DNA from: Pyrinomonadaceae bacterium
Lineage (GTDB): Bacteria; Acidobacteriota; Blastocatellia; Pyrinomonadales; Pyrinomonadaceae
Length of the DNA: 64,000 nt
Direction of reading: 5' to 3'
Assembly (NCBI GenBank): GCA_014380365.1
Contig: JACMJZ010000025.1
Location: 186,001-250,000, forward strand
In this document: positions 52,801 through 61,166 of the stretch, piece by piece
Position numbering within the stretch: the first letter of the stretch is position 1
How the letters are laid out: the number at the start of each line of letters is the position of its first letter
The notes under the pieces: generated by a model
Database searches by the model: none
Told to the model about the DNA's origin: nothing
Seen by the model: only the letters and a program-made list of their open reading frames with translations
Translations under genes and position numbers: made by a program

Positions 52801-53299
52801 GAATTTCCTGCTTTATCGGGATGGCGACTACCAGTTGAACTCCGAGTATTCCTACCGAATTGATCTCGAGGATTTCGACCGTTTGCTGAGTGAAGGCGAA
52901 AACGCCCGGCGGGCAAGGCAATTCGAGGAATGCGTCCAGGCCTATGAAAGCGCAATTGCGCTCTATCGTGGCGAGTTCATGCAGGGGAGCTATGAGCCCT
53001 GGGTGGAGGAGCAAAGGACGTACTACCGCGAGCAGTATTTGCGTTTGCTCGAGGCGCTTGCCGGTGTGGCCCAAAAGACGGGGGACTGGTCAAAGTCGAT
53101 GCAGCTCGCGCAACGCATCCTGCACGAGGATCAGTTTCGCGAGGACATTCATTGCCTGATTCTTCGGGCCCAGGCCGCGCTAGGGAATCGGGGCGCGGTG
53201 AAAGAGCATTACGAAGGGCTAAAAAGGCTATTGCAAGAGGAACTGGGGGTCGAACCGAGCGCTGAAACCAAGCGGCTTTATGAAGAACTGAAGGGATAA
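49820..53299 (+). CDS. BTAD-containing SARP-like transcriptional activator with MalT-type NTPase
   Basis: 1159 residues from GTG 49820, with GAGG seven bases upstream. After a 70-residue N-terminal extension comes a MalT/LuxR-type NTPase (FLRTKLLPPRPAPELLSRVRL; P-loop at 114-120; Walker B LILILDD near 203-208), helical and TPR repeats (about 400-890), then an OmpR/PhoB-type winged helix near 905-990 (LNLLGPVEVV...FWGETDFEVVEKNFHPTVSHIRKALN) and a BTAD domain to the end (FDRLL...ELGVEPSAETKRLYEEL). SARPs of Streptomyces carry winged helix plus BTAD at the N-terminus; here the order is reversed. Such proteins bind 11-bp direct repeats, which is what sites a-f show. Likely master activator of the exopolysaccharide and exoprotein genes; the inducer sensed by NTPase/TPR is unknown. 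Confidence 0.93.
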   Translation: MNSLSPTPVAVPNPIGFEDIDLGPIRHVTLRESETSIQRQKSMAKTRQGKPLQTTPDPAFVQTPGTETSGGHPSFFLRTKLLPPRPAPELLSRVRLTERLLANLANPVTLVTANAGSGKTTLVADFLRTHKRPYVWYQLDHTDADPFVFLGYVTFGIQQVVPGFGETMFSYLQETTDELAQHPERAVDVLLNEVLDRVDQQLILILDDYHHLGTNTPVHSVLDRLLAYLPDVLHVVIISREMPPLSLARLRTQAPHSVIDRSDLLFTDDETQELFRKVFDLELTPKQLSEYRERTHGWITALQLVRQVAHRAVTSSREEHPEPPDLVDVLRQSERDIFDYFAEEVFADEQEDLQQLLLKMSIIDRIDLETCASLFGGMNCSRVLPTLVRRNVFMTVASDERGEEYRLHPLFQSFLRRRLRSELGRAGVSAEHQRCATYFLERQSWEQAVRHLVSAEDFDRAAAVIADKGAKWISSGAMASLASLADSIPTPSLESHPRAVAHRAEVARLRGEYEVAQATFHRAAALLKQQADTEGEAEALHSLATLARRKGDYQLAFTYLDRALELADANSVVRTKCGNTRGLCLVAMGEWTAAEREFRSALQLAEEQNDEHYTRLIAHNLGTPAGMRGDFGEALRWLRRMLPRDLQRSPMPQEAVAHLNMARCYLYRGDFESSEQHLDNALERCQLFNLVAARAETFETYANLYRERGDIEKANEYYERAARAYDEAGINLARTELFEERAVLSMHVGDFNAARHQIDRLLASRPLEKDEMGFYTASLTRGRIMTAQGDFVAARRDLGEALEYFHSHSLYYYEAQACVAIGRCDLKSNDEPKMLEHLKRAVDLAVRYDYEYWIKREVLNNPELFSTEEIAELLPADLRAQVSQAETTPEKPIAVQAAEIALTTKPVTDLALNLLGPVEVVRDPTRPLAVDAWTTRRSRDILCFIASRRHHRASKDTIIDTFWGETDFEVVEKNFHPTVSHIRKALNSNQPLKQNFLLYRDGDYQLNSEYSYRIDLEDFDRLLSEGENARRARQFEECVQAYESAIALYRGEFMQGSYEPWVEEQRTYYREQYLRLLEALAGVAQKTGDWSKSMQLAQRILHEDQFREDIHCLILRAQAALGNRGAVKEHYEGLKRLLQEELGVEPSAETKRLYEELKG

Positions 53300-53569
53300 C
53301 GCCCCTTGAACGATCCAGGCTGATGATTCGTGGTGAAAACGCAAGGATTACGCAACACATGCTACCGGGTCTGAACTTAGAATGCACCACGCTTTTCGGA
53401 AGCTCAATGGGTTGCTCGGCCCCGGAATCAGGAAGACTGAAGCCGGCAACATTAACAATTGAGCACAGGTCTTTGGATACGAAAAGCTACAGTGCGGAAA
53501 CGCACCCTCGCCAAGTAAGGCCAAGCAGAGTGGCATGACTACGCCGATAAACCCGACTGAGGTGATAGT

Positions 53570-56500
53570 TTGCTCAGAATGACAGTCTCTATCAGTTTAA
53601 TAATAAGAAAAGCGAACAGATCAATCGCGCTGGTTCTGTGTCTGCTGATGAGCGTTTCACCAGCAATGGCGGGGCTCGCGATCACCGCAGCAAACGGCAT
53701 CGTCATGACCGGAGCCGACGGCATCGTGATGACGGGCGCGGATGGCATCGTGATGACCGGCGCTGACGGGGCTCTAACCTGGGGCCCGAACGGCATTGTG
53801 ATGACCGGCGCTGACGGCATTGTGATGACGGGTGCGGATGGCATCGTGATGACCGGGGCAGACGGGTTCTCCTATCCAAACAGCGTGCGAAGCTCCAGTG
53901 CGGACGGGATCGTGATGACCGGCGCTGATGGCATCGTGATGACCGGGGCGGATGGCATCGTGATGACCGGGGCCGACGGCACCACCCGAACCGCCGACTC
54001 CGTAACGATCACAGTCGCGAACGGAATCGTGATGACCGGCGCGGATGGCATCGTGATGACGGGTGCGGACGGCGTCCGGCGCAATGCCGACGGCATAGTG
54101 ATGACTGGCGCCGATGGAATTGTTATGACTGGCGCTGACGGAATTGTGATGACTGGCGCCGACACGGTACGCGCAAAGGGACCTGACGGCGTTCCCTATT
54201 CAGTTGTTCCCAATGACCTACGGTTTGCAGGCGTGACCGGCATTGTGATGACTGGCGCCGACGGGATCGTCATGACGGGCGCGGACGGCATCGTGATGAC
54301 CGGCGCGGACGGCATTGTGATGACCGGAGCCGATAGTGTTCCGCGCACCGGTTTGCAAAGCGTCGATCCCGAGCTGGCACTTCTGCTGGACCGAGCGGTG
54401 GACGACAGCAGCATTAACGCAGTGGTGGTTTATCACCAGCTGCCGACTGAGGCCGACCTTTCAGAATTGAAGTCAATCGGGATTACCGGTGGGACGCGCT
54501 ATCGCGCACTGCCAATAGTGAGCATCACCGGCACACGCCGGCAGATAGCCGCGATTTCCCACTTGCCGGCGGTTCGTTCGATTTATGGAAATCGCACTTT
54601 GACTTTTAATAGCGAGCCCGAGGTTCGCGCGGTTACTGGCGTGGATCGCGCCCGACGTGATGCTGAACTCACGGGTCACAATCGGAGTCTTCCGGTCACA
54701 GGCCGCAATGTCACTGTTGCCGTGCTCGACACAGGCATTGACGCGACCCATGGCGACCTCGCCGGTCGTGTAGTCAAGAACATCAAGTTGGCCGACACGC
54801 AGAGTGTTGGCGCCGGTTTCAGCTATCCAATCAATTCTGAAAATCTACCGAATACAGATCAACTCTACGGACATGGAAGTTTCGTGGCAGGAATCATCGC
54901 CGGTAACGGCAGCCTTTCGGGCGGCAAGTTTGCCGGAGTAGCACCTGATGCCCGTTTAGTCGGACTCAGCGCCGGCGACTTGACCCTCGTCTACGTGCTC
55001 AACGGTTTCGACTATCTGCTGTCGAACCGCGCAGAGCTGGCGACGAAAGTGGTTAACTGCAGTTTCTCGGCGAACACCGTTTTCGATACAAACGACCCTG
55101 TCAACGTCGCCACCAGAATGCTGACTGAAGCCGGAATCAATGTCGTCTTTTCGGCAGGAAACACCGGCCCCGGCGCACAGACACTGAATCCTTATGCGGT
55201 TGCCCCATGGGTTGTCAGCGTCGGCGCCACCGATACGCAGGGCCGCTTGGCCAGCTTCTCATCGCGGGGAGATTTTGCCAGCGGTCTGTTTCGTCCCACG
55301 CTGGTTGCGCCAGGAGTCAGTGTCGTGAGCGTTCGCGGTTCGGGGATCACCAGCGTGACCGGGGCCGAGGGACTGGCAGGCGCGGATGCGCAACGATTGA
55401 GCACTTCGGAAATACCAAACTACACTACCGCCAACGGCACCAGCTTTTCCGCGCCGCAGGTGGCGGGCGCCATCGCGCTAATGCTCGAGGCCAAACCTTC
55501 GCTGACACCGGCGCAGGTTCGTGAAATTCTTCAGCTCACCGCGACTCCCTTAGCTCCTTACTATGCGCACGAAACAGGAGCGGGCATGCTGAATGTTCAT
55601 GCGGCGGTGCTCCAGGCAGCATTTACCGAACGGCGTTTGGGCGCTTGGCGCGGCATAGCTGATCGCGGCCAGGTCCAGTTTCTCAAAGATCCGCTCACGA
55701 CATTCTCCGGTACAGCCCAGGCGGGAACCCCTTCCGACACGACCCTGAAAATTCCAGACCACGCACTCTTTGCTTCAATCAAGATCGGTTGGGGACCGCT
55801 CTGGAGTTTGAATGACCTTGGCCTGCAGGTGTTCGATCCGGGCGGATCTCTGCGCGGTCAAGCGAACGCGATCAATCTGATTGGATTGACTGGAAAGCGC
55901 GAAAGTGTTGCTTTGAATTCTCCGGCGCCGGGCGCTTGGCGGCTGAGCGTGCGAAACACGGTCGGCGGATTGGGTACTGCACAACCGTATGTGGGCGTGC
56001 TGGATGTTGGTCGCGCTCGCTATGCGCGGATGACCGATCTTGACCACCTCAGCCCGGCTGTGCGAGAAGACATCTACCAAAACATCCGGACGTTTACGAT
56101 GTGGCCCATTGGTTCTCATTTCCGTCCGGATCACCCGGTCAGCCGATTGGACCTGGCCACGGCGCTCGTGTCCGGCGGTCGCGTTCCACAATATCTCGGC
56201 CGTAGTTCAGCCTACCGGGACGTGACAGACTCGGCTTCGAGGCTGTTTGTGGAAAGCGTTCAGGCATCGCCCAAAGGAGCATTATTTGCCGATGCCGCGC
56301 CGGGAGGCCGGTTCCGGCCGCATGATAATGTCACCCGACTTGTAGCTGCGGTTGCGCTAGTCAAAGCTGCCGGTCTGCGTACTGAGGCAGAAACAAAAGC
56401 CGGTACTCCTCTGGCATTTCTCGACGCCAGGAGTATCCCCTCTGAGTTAAAAGGATATGTGTCGGTGGCGATTTCAAAGGGCTTGCTCCAAGGCGACACT

Positions 56501-56581
56501 CTCTTCCGGCCCGACACCGCAGTTACCCGAGCAGAGCTAGCTCAGGCTATTGCCGCTCTGGAGCGACGCGCAATCCAGTAA
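53570..56581 (+). CDS. Surface subtilase with GIVMTGAD octapeptide repeats and SLH motifs
   Basis: 1003 residues from TTG 53570, with GAGG seven bases upstream; ATG at 53579 is the alternative. A signal peptide (IALVLCLLMSVSPAMAG) leads into residues 43-255, which hold 18 exact copies of GIVMTGAD in six clusters (3, 3, 3, 2, 3, 4) with unique linkers. A short propeptide-like part (INAVVVYHQLP) precedes the subtilase domain: VLDTG (Asp387), YGHGSFVAG (His435) and NGTSFSAPQVAG (Ser625). Residues ~840-1000 contain three S-layer homology motifs (HFRPDHPVSR, RFRPHDNVTR, LFRPDTAVTR). The enzyme should be exported and bound to the cell-wall polymer by its SLH part. The repeat block is unlike any subtilase prodomain I know. 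Lies directly downstream of the regulator gene, 270 bp away. Confidence 0.92.
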   Translation: MLRMTVSISLIIRKANRSIALVLCLLMSVSPAMAGLAITAANGIVMTGADGIVMTGADGIVMTGADGALTWGPNGIVMTGADGIVMTGADGIVMTGADGFSYPNSVRSSSADGIVMTGADGIVMTGADGIVMTGADGTTRTADSVTITVANGIVMTGADGIVMTGADGVRRNADGIVMTGADGIVMTGADGIVMTGADTVRAKGPDGVPYSVVPNDLRFAGVTGIVMTGADGIVMTGADGIVMTGADGIVMTGADSVPRTGLQSVDPELALLLDRAVDDSSINAVVVYHQLPTEADLSELKSIGITGGTRYRALPIVSITGTRRQIAAISHLPAVRSIYGNRTLTFNSEPEVRAVTGVDRARRDAELTGHNRSLPVTGRNVTVAVLDTGIDATHGDLAGRVVKNIKLADTQSVGAGFSYPINSENLPNTDQLYGHGSFVAGIIAGNGSLSGGKFAGVAPDARLVGLSAGDLTLVYVLNGFDYLLSNRAELATKVVNCSFSANTVFDTNDPVNVATRMLTEAGINVVFSAGNTGPGAQTLNPYAVAPWVVSVGATDTQGRLASFSSRGDFASGLFRPTLVAPGVSVVSVRGSGITSVTGAEGLAGADAQRLSTSEIPNYTTANGTSFSAPQVAGAIALMLEAKPSLTPAQVREILQLTATPLAPYYAHETGAGMLNVHAAVLQAAFTERRLGAWRGIADRGQVQFLKDPLTTFSGTAQAGTPSDTTLKIPDHALFASIKIGWGPLWSLNDLGLQVFDPGGSLRGQANAINLIGLTGKRESVALNSPAPGAWRLSVRNTVGGLGTAQPYVGVLDVGRARYARMTDLDHLSPAVREDIYQNIRTFTMWPIGSHFRPDHPVSRLDLATALVSGGRVPQYLGRSSAYRDVTDSASRLFVESVQASPKGALFADAAPGGRFRPHDNVTRLVAAVALVKAAGLRTEAETKAGTPLAFLDARSIPSELKGYVSVAISKGLLQGDTLFRPDTAVTRAELAQAIAALERRAIQ
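53696..54334 (+). repeat. 18 codon-phased 24-bp repeats encoding GIVMTGAD
   Basis: Each unit is 24 bp and translates to the same eight residues without exception, while the third codon positions differ freely (GGC/GGA/GGG, ATC/ATT, GTG/GTC/GTT, ACC/ACG/ACT, GAC/GAT). Identical protein with diverged DNA shows selection on the peptide. Spacing between clusters varies from 7 to 25 residues, always in frame. Confidence 0.95.
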
Positions 56582-56647
56582 GCCCGGTGAGTGCGCTCTC
56601 TGTTGATACCCTTTCTAAATGCGTACCCTCGTCATTTGGCGTTGTGA

Positions 56648-57943
56648 TCAAGAACGCCAATAATCGTGCGAGTTATCAGCAACCATATTCCTTCTGGCAG
56701 CTATTCGGATCTCTGATTGACGCGCTGGAGGTGTTGTTGCACCCCGTCGTACGTGGTAGCTAAGATTCTCAGGATCCGAGCCAACGCCGTAGGGAGCTTG
56801 CTCGCCTTCCTCGACGATAATGGCGATTACAGTTTGCCCGTTCACATCACACTGCTCAACTTGGGTTTTCGGCTCAGGATGGACCTTTGAGCGAATCATC
56901 TGCTTAATTCTATCCTTCTCCCGACCGACATCGCACTTCATGCCTTTTATCTCGCCTGTTCCGTTGACGACTCCTATTACGATCATTCCCCCTTCGCCAT
57001 TCGCGAATGCTGCCACTGTTTTCAACATTCTCTCATCGTGCGGCGGAACACTTTCTTTAAACTCAGCCTTTTCACCTTCGCCGCGGGCGATTACTCCCGA
57101 AACCTGTGTCGCTAGATCGGGCGGGCTCGTGATCACGTTCTCCCACGGCGACGACGTTCCATACTGGTTGAGATCACGCAGATCCAACCAGCGACTGTCA
57201 CGCGAGAGTAAGAGCCACAAGCGCTGTGGCAAGCCGTCCGGGAAAGGAAACTCTATCTTGCGCAGCTCGCGTAATTTTTCATCGAAGCGTGTGTCTGGCG
57301 AGCCAGTCACCTCTAGTCGAGCGCCTGAAACTGCGTCGCCTTGCACGGTCACACAAAGCGAGTTGGGCTTTAGTTCCACGCGATCAATCCAAGCCTCTAT
57401 GTGAGCGACCCGCAGAATTATGGTGGTAGTTGGGAAACCGGAATCAGAATTGACGTCACGATCAAAAAGATGCTTGAACGCGGCCACGCCAAGAGCAGGA
57501 AACGATGGACAGCCATCATGGACTAATGGATCTCGTTTCTGCTTTGGCTCAGAGCGGCTAAACTTGGAATGTAATTCGTAAACGGAATGAGGTTGCCAAA
57601 GCCCCTCGAATCCACGGTAGCGGGAATGGCTCGGAAAGCGCTCTGAGCGTATCTGTTCGTTCAACTCAGGAATCTCGAAGGAGTAACCCTCCAACTCACC
57701 CCGTCTTAGTGGCAACCACTTGGCGATTTCCTCGCCCGGCATTGTGCGAGCAATGAAGACTATGTGTTCGTAGTCGAATACGGTCCACGAAGGGTTTGCT
57801 AAATCAGGCGCGACAGTAAGCACCATGGTTTGCATTAGCCACTCATCTTTTGCCTTTGTGAGGGCCACGCGAAGTGAAACTTCCGATTCGCTTTGCAATA
57901 GGGCGAGGAAGTCTGTCAATTTCAGTTCCTCTTGCACTAACAT
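56648..57943 (-). CDS. AlbA_2 (Schlafen-like) domain protein with novel N-terminal half
   Basis: 431 residues from ATG 57943. The C-terminal third (about 290-400) has EGEKAEFKESVP, VAAFANGEGGMIVIGVVNGTGEIKGM and SYHVRRGATTPPA, the AlbA_2 (AAA_4-like) pattern seen in Schlafen relatives, transcription regulators and defence proteins. The first 280 residues are not recognised; they contain RGFEGLWQPHSVYELHSKF. Opposite strand to everything around it and somewhat different in composition. Function not assigned; a stress or phage-defence role is only a possibility. Confidence 0.82.
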   Translation of the reverse strand: MLVQEELKLTDFLALLQSESEVSLRVALTKAKDEWLMQTMVLTVAPDLANPSWTVFDYEHIVFIARTMPGEEIAKWLPLRRGELEGYSFEIPELNEQIRSERFPSHSRYRGFEGLWQPHSVYELHSKFSRSEPKQKRDPLVHDGCPSFPALGVAAFKHLFDRDVNSDSGFPTTTIILRVAHIEAWIDRVELKPNSLCVTVQGDAVSGARLEVTGSPDTRFDEKLRELRKIEFPFPDGLPQRLWLLLSRDSRWLDLRDLNQYGTSSPWENVITSPPDLATQVSGVIARGEGEKAEFKESVPPHDERMLKTVAAFANGEGGMIVIGVVNGTGEIKGMKCDVGREKDRIKQMIRSKVHPEPKTQVEQCDVNGQTVIAIIVEEGEQAPYGVGSDPENLSYHVRRGATTPPARQSEIRIAARRNMVADNSHDYWRS

Positions 57944-57989
57944 TTCTTAAAAAGCCACCCCCAACCCTCATTAGCGTTGTGCGTTCGTT

Positions 57990-58304
57990 TTGTGTCCGAC
58001 GAGAAGTAAACAAGAAAAACTATGCTACCACGTAGCAGAGGAAGTAACTGCGGGTCCTCGGACTTGGGAAGTGTCTATGCTTGTGTTGCTGCGGCCAACG
58101 AATGGCCTTTCCAAAGAAGTGGGAAAAACATCACGCGGCCCTCGCGCTGTACTTTGCTTACTACAACTTCTGACGGATGCACAAATCTTTAAGGTGTACT
58201 CCGGCGATGGCGGCGGGAACCACGAAGCGTCTTTGGATGCTAAAAGATTTACTAATGGAGGCAACGAGTATATAAGCTGCTTCGGCAAAGTTAATGACCA
58301 CTAA
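57990..58304 (+). CDS. Small protein of unknown function, coupled to downstream membrane protein
   Basis: 104 residues from a TTG, or about 75 from ATG 58077 (MLVLLRPTNGLSKEVGK). No family recognised. C-terminus GGGNHEASLDAKRFTNGGNEYISCFGKVNDH looks protein-like. The stop overlaps the next start by 11 bases, which supports a real coupled gene. Lower GC than the cluster around it, as for its neighbour. Confidence 0.5.
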   Translation: MCPTRSKQEKLCYHVAEEVTAGPRTWEVSMLVLLRPTNGLSKEVGKTSRGPRAVLCLLQLLTDAQIFKVYSGDGGGNHEASLDAKRFTNGGNEYISCFGKVNDH

Positions 58305-58734
58305 CAGCTCAACTCTTTCGGACAGCGCTAAGGCGGAATATGAGGCTGGTTTGGAGCAGTTCCGCTTGATGTCAAATTTGCGTCGTCAAGACATGGCATT
58401 TGCTACCACTGTTCAGGCCGCCGTTTTTACTATTGTCGGGTCTAAACTACTGCAACTTAATTTTTCCGATTTTCTTCTTTCAGCGATCGCGTTTTTCGTT
58501 CTTCTTCTCGGTCTCAATAGTGAACGCCGACTTGCTGCATATATGACTGGCTATATGAAAAGAGTACTGGAGATTGAGGCAGAATCTGGGATGTCAATGT
58601 TTTGCGGAGCGGGACAGGTAACCCAGAAGAGACGGTTCTTGGTTTCCAACGCCATAGTATTCCCATTCTATTACTGTGTTTTTGTTTTTGCTTGGCTGGT
58701 TGTTTGGACTTTGAATCTTTGGAAGAGGCGATGA
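58294..58734 (+). CDS. Small membrane protein of unknown function
   Basis: 146 residues from ATG. A soluble N-terminal helix (SDSAKAEYEAGLEQFRLMSNLRRQDMAFAT), two closely spaced membrane helices (QAAVFTIVGSKLLQL..., FLLSAIAFFVLLLGL), a cytoplasmic loop and a C-terminal helix (FPFYYCVFVFAWLVVWTLNLW). AT-rich codon choice (TTT, CTT, ACT) sets it apart from the surrounding genes and hints at transfer. Coupled to the 104-residue frame before it. Confidence 0.78.
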   Translation: MTTNSSTLSDSAKAEYEAGLEQFRLMSNLRRQDMAFATTVQAAVFTIVGSKLLQLNFSDFLLSAIAFFVLLLGLNSERRLAAYMTGYMKRVLEIEAESGMSMFCGAGQVTQKRRFLVSNAIVFPFYYCVFVFAWLVVWTLNLWKRR

Positions 58735-58982
58735 ATCGCCAACCCTAAGCCCACCTCATCACTGGGACCCCAGCAACAGAAGAATAGGACACTACCCGGA
58801 CGTGCGGGCTGCCGAAAAGGAGTCTGGCTTCCTGGCGTTCTTAGGTTTTCAAGATGCTGCTAGGATCTCAAAATGAACTAGCCCTCGGGAGACGGATGAG
58901 AGGATCCAGCCAACAGCCGCTGTGGTAAGATTTCGCCCGATAACCGGAGCCGCGATTTCGAACCTGCGCCGAGACGAAGCTG

Positions 58983-60068
58983 ATGCCCATCACGACAGAA
59001 CTCTCTATTGCTCCTCTCGGGGCTGGTGATCTGATTGATCGCGCCGTCAGACTCTACCGCCGGCATCTGTTCGTACTGATCAAGATCGCCGCTCCGCCCG
59101 TGTTTGTTTCAGCATTAGGTTCTGTTTTGTGGGCGATCGCCTGGCGCGGGTTCACGTCAACTCCCAGCACGAACGAACTCCTCTTTTACATCCTCTTGAC
59201 CGTCATCAGCATTGTCTTGATTTTGGGTGGACGAATTTTTAGTTTGATCGTAATGGGCGGCGCTTCCAGGAACCTCGTCACCCACCTGCTGTGGAACGAA
59301 CCGGTTTCTGTTCGCACCACTTACACCGCGGTGCGATCCAGATTCTGGTCTCTGCTGGGCGCGTCACTGATCATGATGATTTGGCTCAGTATCTCAGCGT
59401 CAGTCGGATTCTTCGGTTGGTATATGGTCGTGCTCGTCGTTTCCTTTGGGGCCATCTTCCTGGGGTCATGGGCGCCAGTCTGGATGGCGGCTATCGTAGG
59501 AGTTGTTGGTTTTCTCGGCGCAACTGCGCTGGCGCTGTGGCTGTTCTTTCTCATGGCCGGTCGCATAGTTTATGTGCCGCAAGTAATGCTGGTTGAGGGG
59601 AAACGCGTCTTTGAGTCGGTGGGCCGCAGCTTTTCACTGGCGAAGGGCAACGTGCGGCGACTGATGGCGATGACCCTTTTCATAACCTTCACCAGTTGGT
59701 CGGCCTTGATGATTCTGGTGATTCCGTTGGGCTGGTACGGGTACGTCAGCGGTGTCGATCCGTCGCCCTTTGGCGCGGCGGAGTGGCCCGCGTGGTACGC
59801 GATCAGCTACAGCATCATCGAGCCGTTGAGCCAGATTCTCTTGGCGCCTGTCTGGATGCTGGGCCTGTCGTTGCTGTATGTTGACGAACGCGTCAGGCAC
59901 GAAGGTTACGACATCGAGCTAATGGCGTCGCAAAACTTGCCCGCGATGCCGCAGCTAAACTTTTCATCACCGCTCGCTCCGGCGATTTCAACCGGACCCG
60001 GTTCCATGACGCGGGCGCCGCTGCGTCCACCCCCGAGTTCACCCGGCAGCGTGTTGGGTCTAAGTTGA
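58983..60068 (+). CDS. Multi-pass membrane protein of the MoxR/DUF4129 locus
   Basis: 361 residues from ATG (MPITTELSIAPLGAGDLIDRAVRLYRRHLFVLIKIAAPP). Six or so membrane helices; the LYRRHLFVLIKIA opening and ALWLFFLMAGRIVYVPQVMLVEGKRVFESVGRSFSLAKGNVRRLMAM middle resemble the membrane domain found in glycerophosphodiester phosphodiesterases and related YciC-like proteins. Short hydrophilic tail rich in Pro and Ser. First gene of the operon; 9 bp before the DUF4129 gene. Confidence 0.85.
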   Translation: MPITTELSIAPLGAGDLIDRAVRLYRRHLFVLIKIAAPPVFVSALGSVLWAIAWRGFTSTPSTNELLFYILLTVISIVLILGGRIFSLIVMGGASRNLVTHLLWNEPVSVRTTYTAVRSRFWSLLGASLIMMIWLSISASVGFFGWYMVVLVVSFGAIFLGSWAPVWMAAIVGVVGFLGATALALWLFFLMAGRIVYVPQVMLVEGKRVFESVGRSFSLAKGNVRRLMAMTLFITFTSWSALMILVIPLGWYGYVSGVDPSPFGAAEWPAWYAISYSIIEPLSQILLAPVWMLGLSLLYVDERVRHEGYDIELMASQNLPAMPQLNFSSPLAPAISTGPGSMTRAPLRPPPSSPGSVLGLS

Positions 60069-60077
60069 GCGGAGAAC

Positions 60078-61151
60078 ATGCGCACTAAGAACAGTGGTCA
60101 CGACTTCTTCGTCGATTTCCTGAATCGATCGCTCCTGCCCGCAATCGGTCTGCTGTTCCTCTTGTCAGCGGCGACCCAGGCAATTCCTCTGTCGGCATAT
60201 CATCGCCAAATCAAACGAGCGGTAACGGCGCTCGACACCCTGGCCCAGAGTGATGAAACCGAAAGCGCCTGGGACTATGCGAAGCGTGATGCTGAAACCA
60301 TCGATGCGGTGCGCAAGGTTTTGCCGCGAAGTGAGACGGTTGAGTGGGAGGGAACCAGTGTCAGCGCAGACAATTCGTGGCTGCACCAGGAGCTCGACAA
60401 GTATCGCACGGTGAAGTTTGCGGGGCGGGCCGAGATGCTGCGCAGAATGAAGGACCGGCTCCAGGCGATAGACGAACGCATCACCGAAGTTGTAGGGCCG
60501 GGTACCTATGTGGCGGGCAGTAAATCTGACGATAGTCGCCGGCTGCAAGAGATTCTGTCGCGGGTTGAATACGCCCGAACCGTGAAGCAGCCGAACGCTA
60601 TCACGCGGCTGCTGCAGCAGTTTTTGAAGTGGCTGGAGAATCTATTCCCTAAACCGAAGGGTCTTTCGCCCGGCATAGCGGGGCTTTTTAGCAAAATCGC
60701 TCAGATAGTTGTGATCCTTCTGGCGCTCGCGGTCCTCGCCTATGTGGCGAAGCTGTTTTTGCCGCAACTGCTTCGCTCGCGTGGAACCAAGCGGAAGAAG
60801 ACTAAGGGCCAGGCCCGGATCGTGATGGGTGAGCGACTGGATCCGGACCAAACGGCAGTCGATCTCCTGGCGGAAGCCGAAGGATTGGCCCGGCGAGGAG
60901 AGTTGCGCGCCGCTATTCGCAAAGCTTACATCGCGCTGCTGCTTGAGTTGGGTGACCGGAAGATTATTAGTTTGGCGCAGTATAAGACGAATCGTGACTA
61001 CCTCCGCGCGGTCAGAAACATCGAGCATCTGTACGGAAACGTAAAACAGCTCACCGACAGTTTTGAGCTGCACTGGTATGGCCGGGCCCAGGCAACCGAA
61101 ACCGACTGGCTCGCGTTTCGCTCGGCCTATAACCAGGCGCTCTTGAAATGA
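60078..61151 (+). CDS. DUF4129 domain membrane protein
   Basis: 357 residues from ATG. An N-terminal hydrophobic segment (LLPAIGLLFLLSAATQAI), a periplasmic helical part, a membrane helix near 210-230 (IAQIVVILLALAVLAYVAKLFL) and the C-terminal DUF4129 domain (QTAVDLLAEAEGLARRGELRAAIRKAYIALLLELGDRKIISLAQYKTNRDYLRAV, ending SFELHWYGRAQATETDWLAF). Such proteins accompany MoxR AAA+ ATPases and DUF58 proteins and probably help assemble membrane complexes. Confidence 0.88.
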   Translation: MRTKNSGHDFFVDFLNRSLLPAIGLLFLLSAATQAIPLSAYHRQIKRAVTALDTLAQSDETESAWDYAKRDAETIDAVRKVLPRSETVEWEGTSVSADNSWLHQELDKYRTVKFAGRAEMLRRMKDRLQAIDERITEVVGPGTYVAGSKSDDSRRLQEILSRVEYARTVKQPNAITRLLQQFLKWLENLFPKPKGLSPGIAGLFSKIAQIVVILLALAVLAYVAKLFLPQLLRSRGTKRKKTKGQARIVMGERLDPDQTAVDLLAEAEGLARRGELRAAIRKAYIALLLELGDRKIISLAQYKTNRDYLRAVRNIEHLYGNVKQLTDSFELHWYGRAQATETDWLAFRSAYNQALLK

Positions 61152-61166
61152 ACCGGGAGAGATCAT

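Noticed and set aside
53696-54334. CRISPR-like array of 24-bp repeats
   Set aside because: Units are codon-phased, vary at third positions, mostly abut without spacers and lie inside one open gene.
53539-54436. Antisense frames rich in SAPVITMP
   Set aside because: They are the reverse reading of the GIVMTGAD repeats; no start signal or independent composition.
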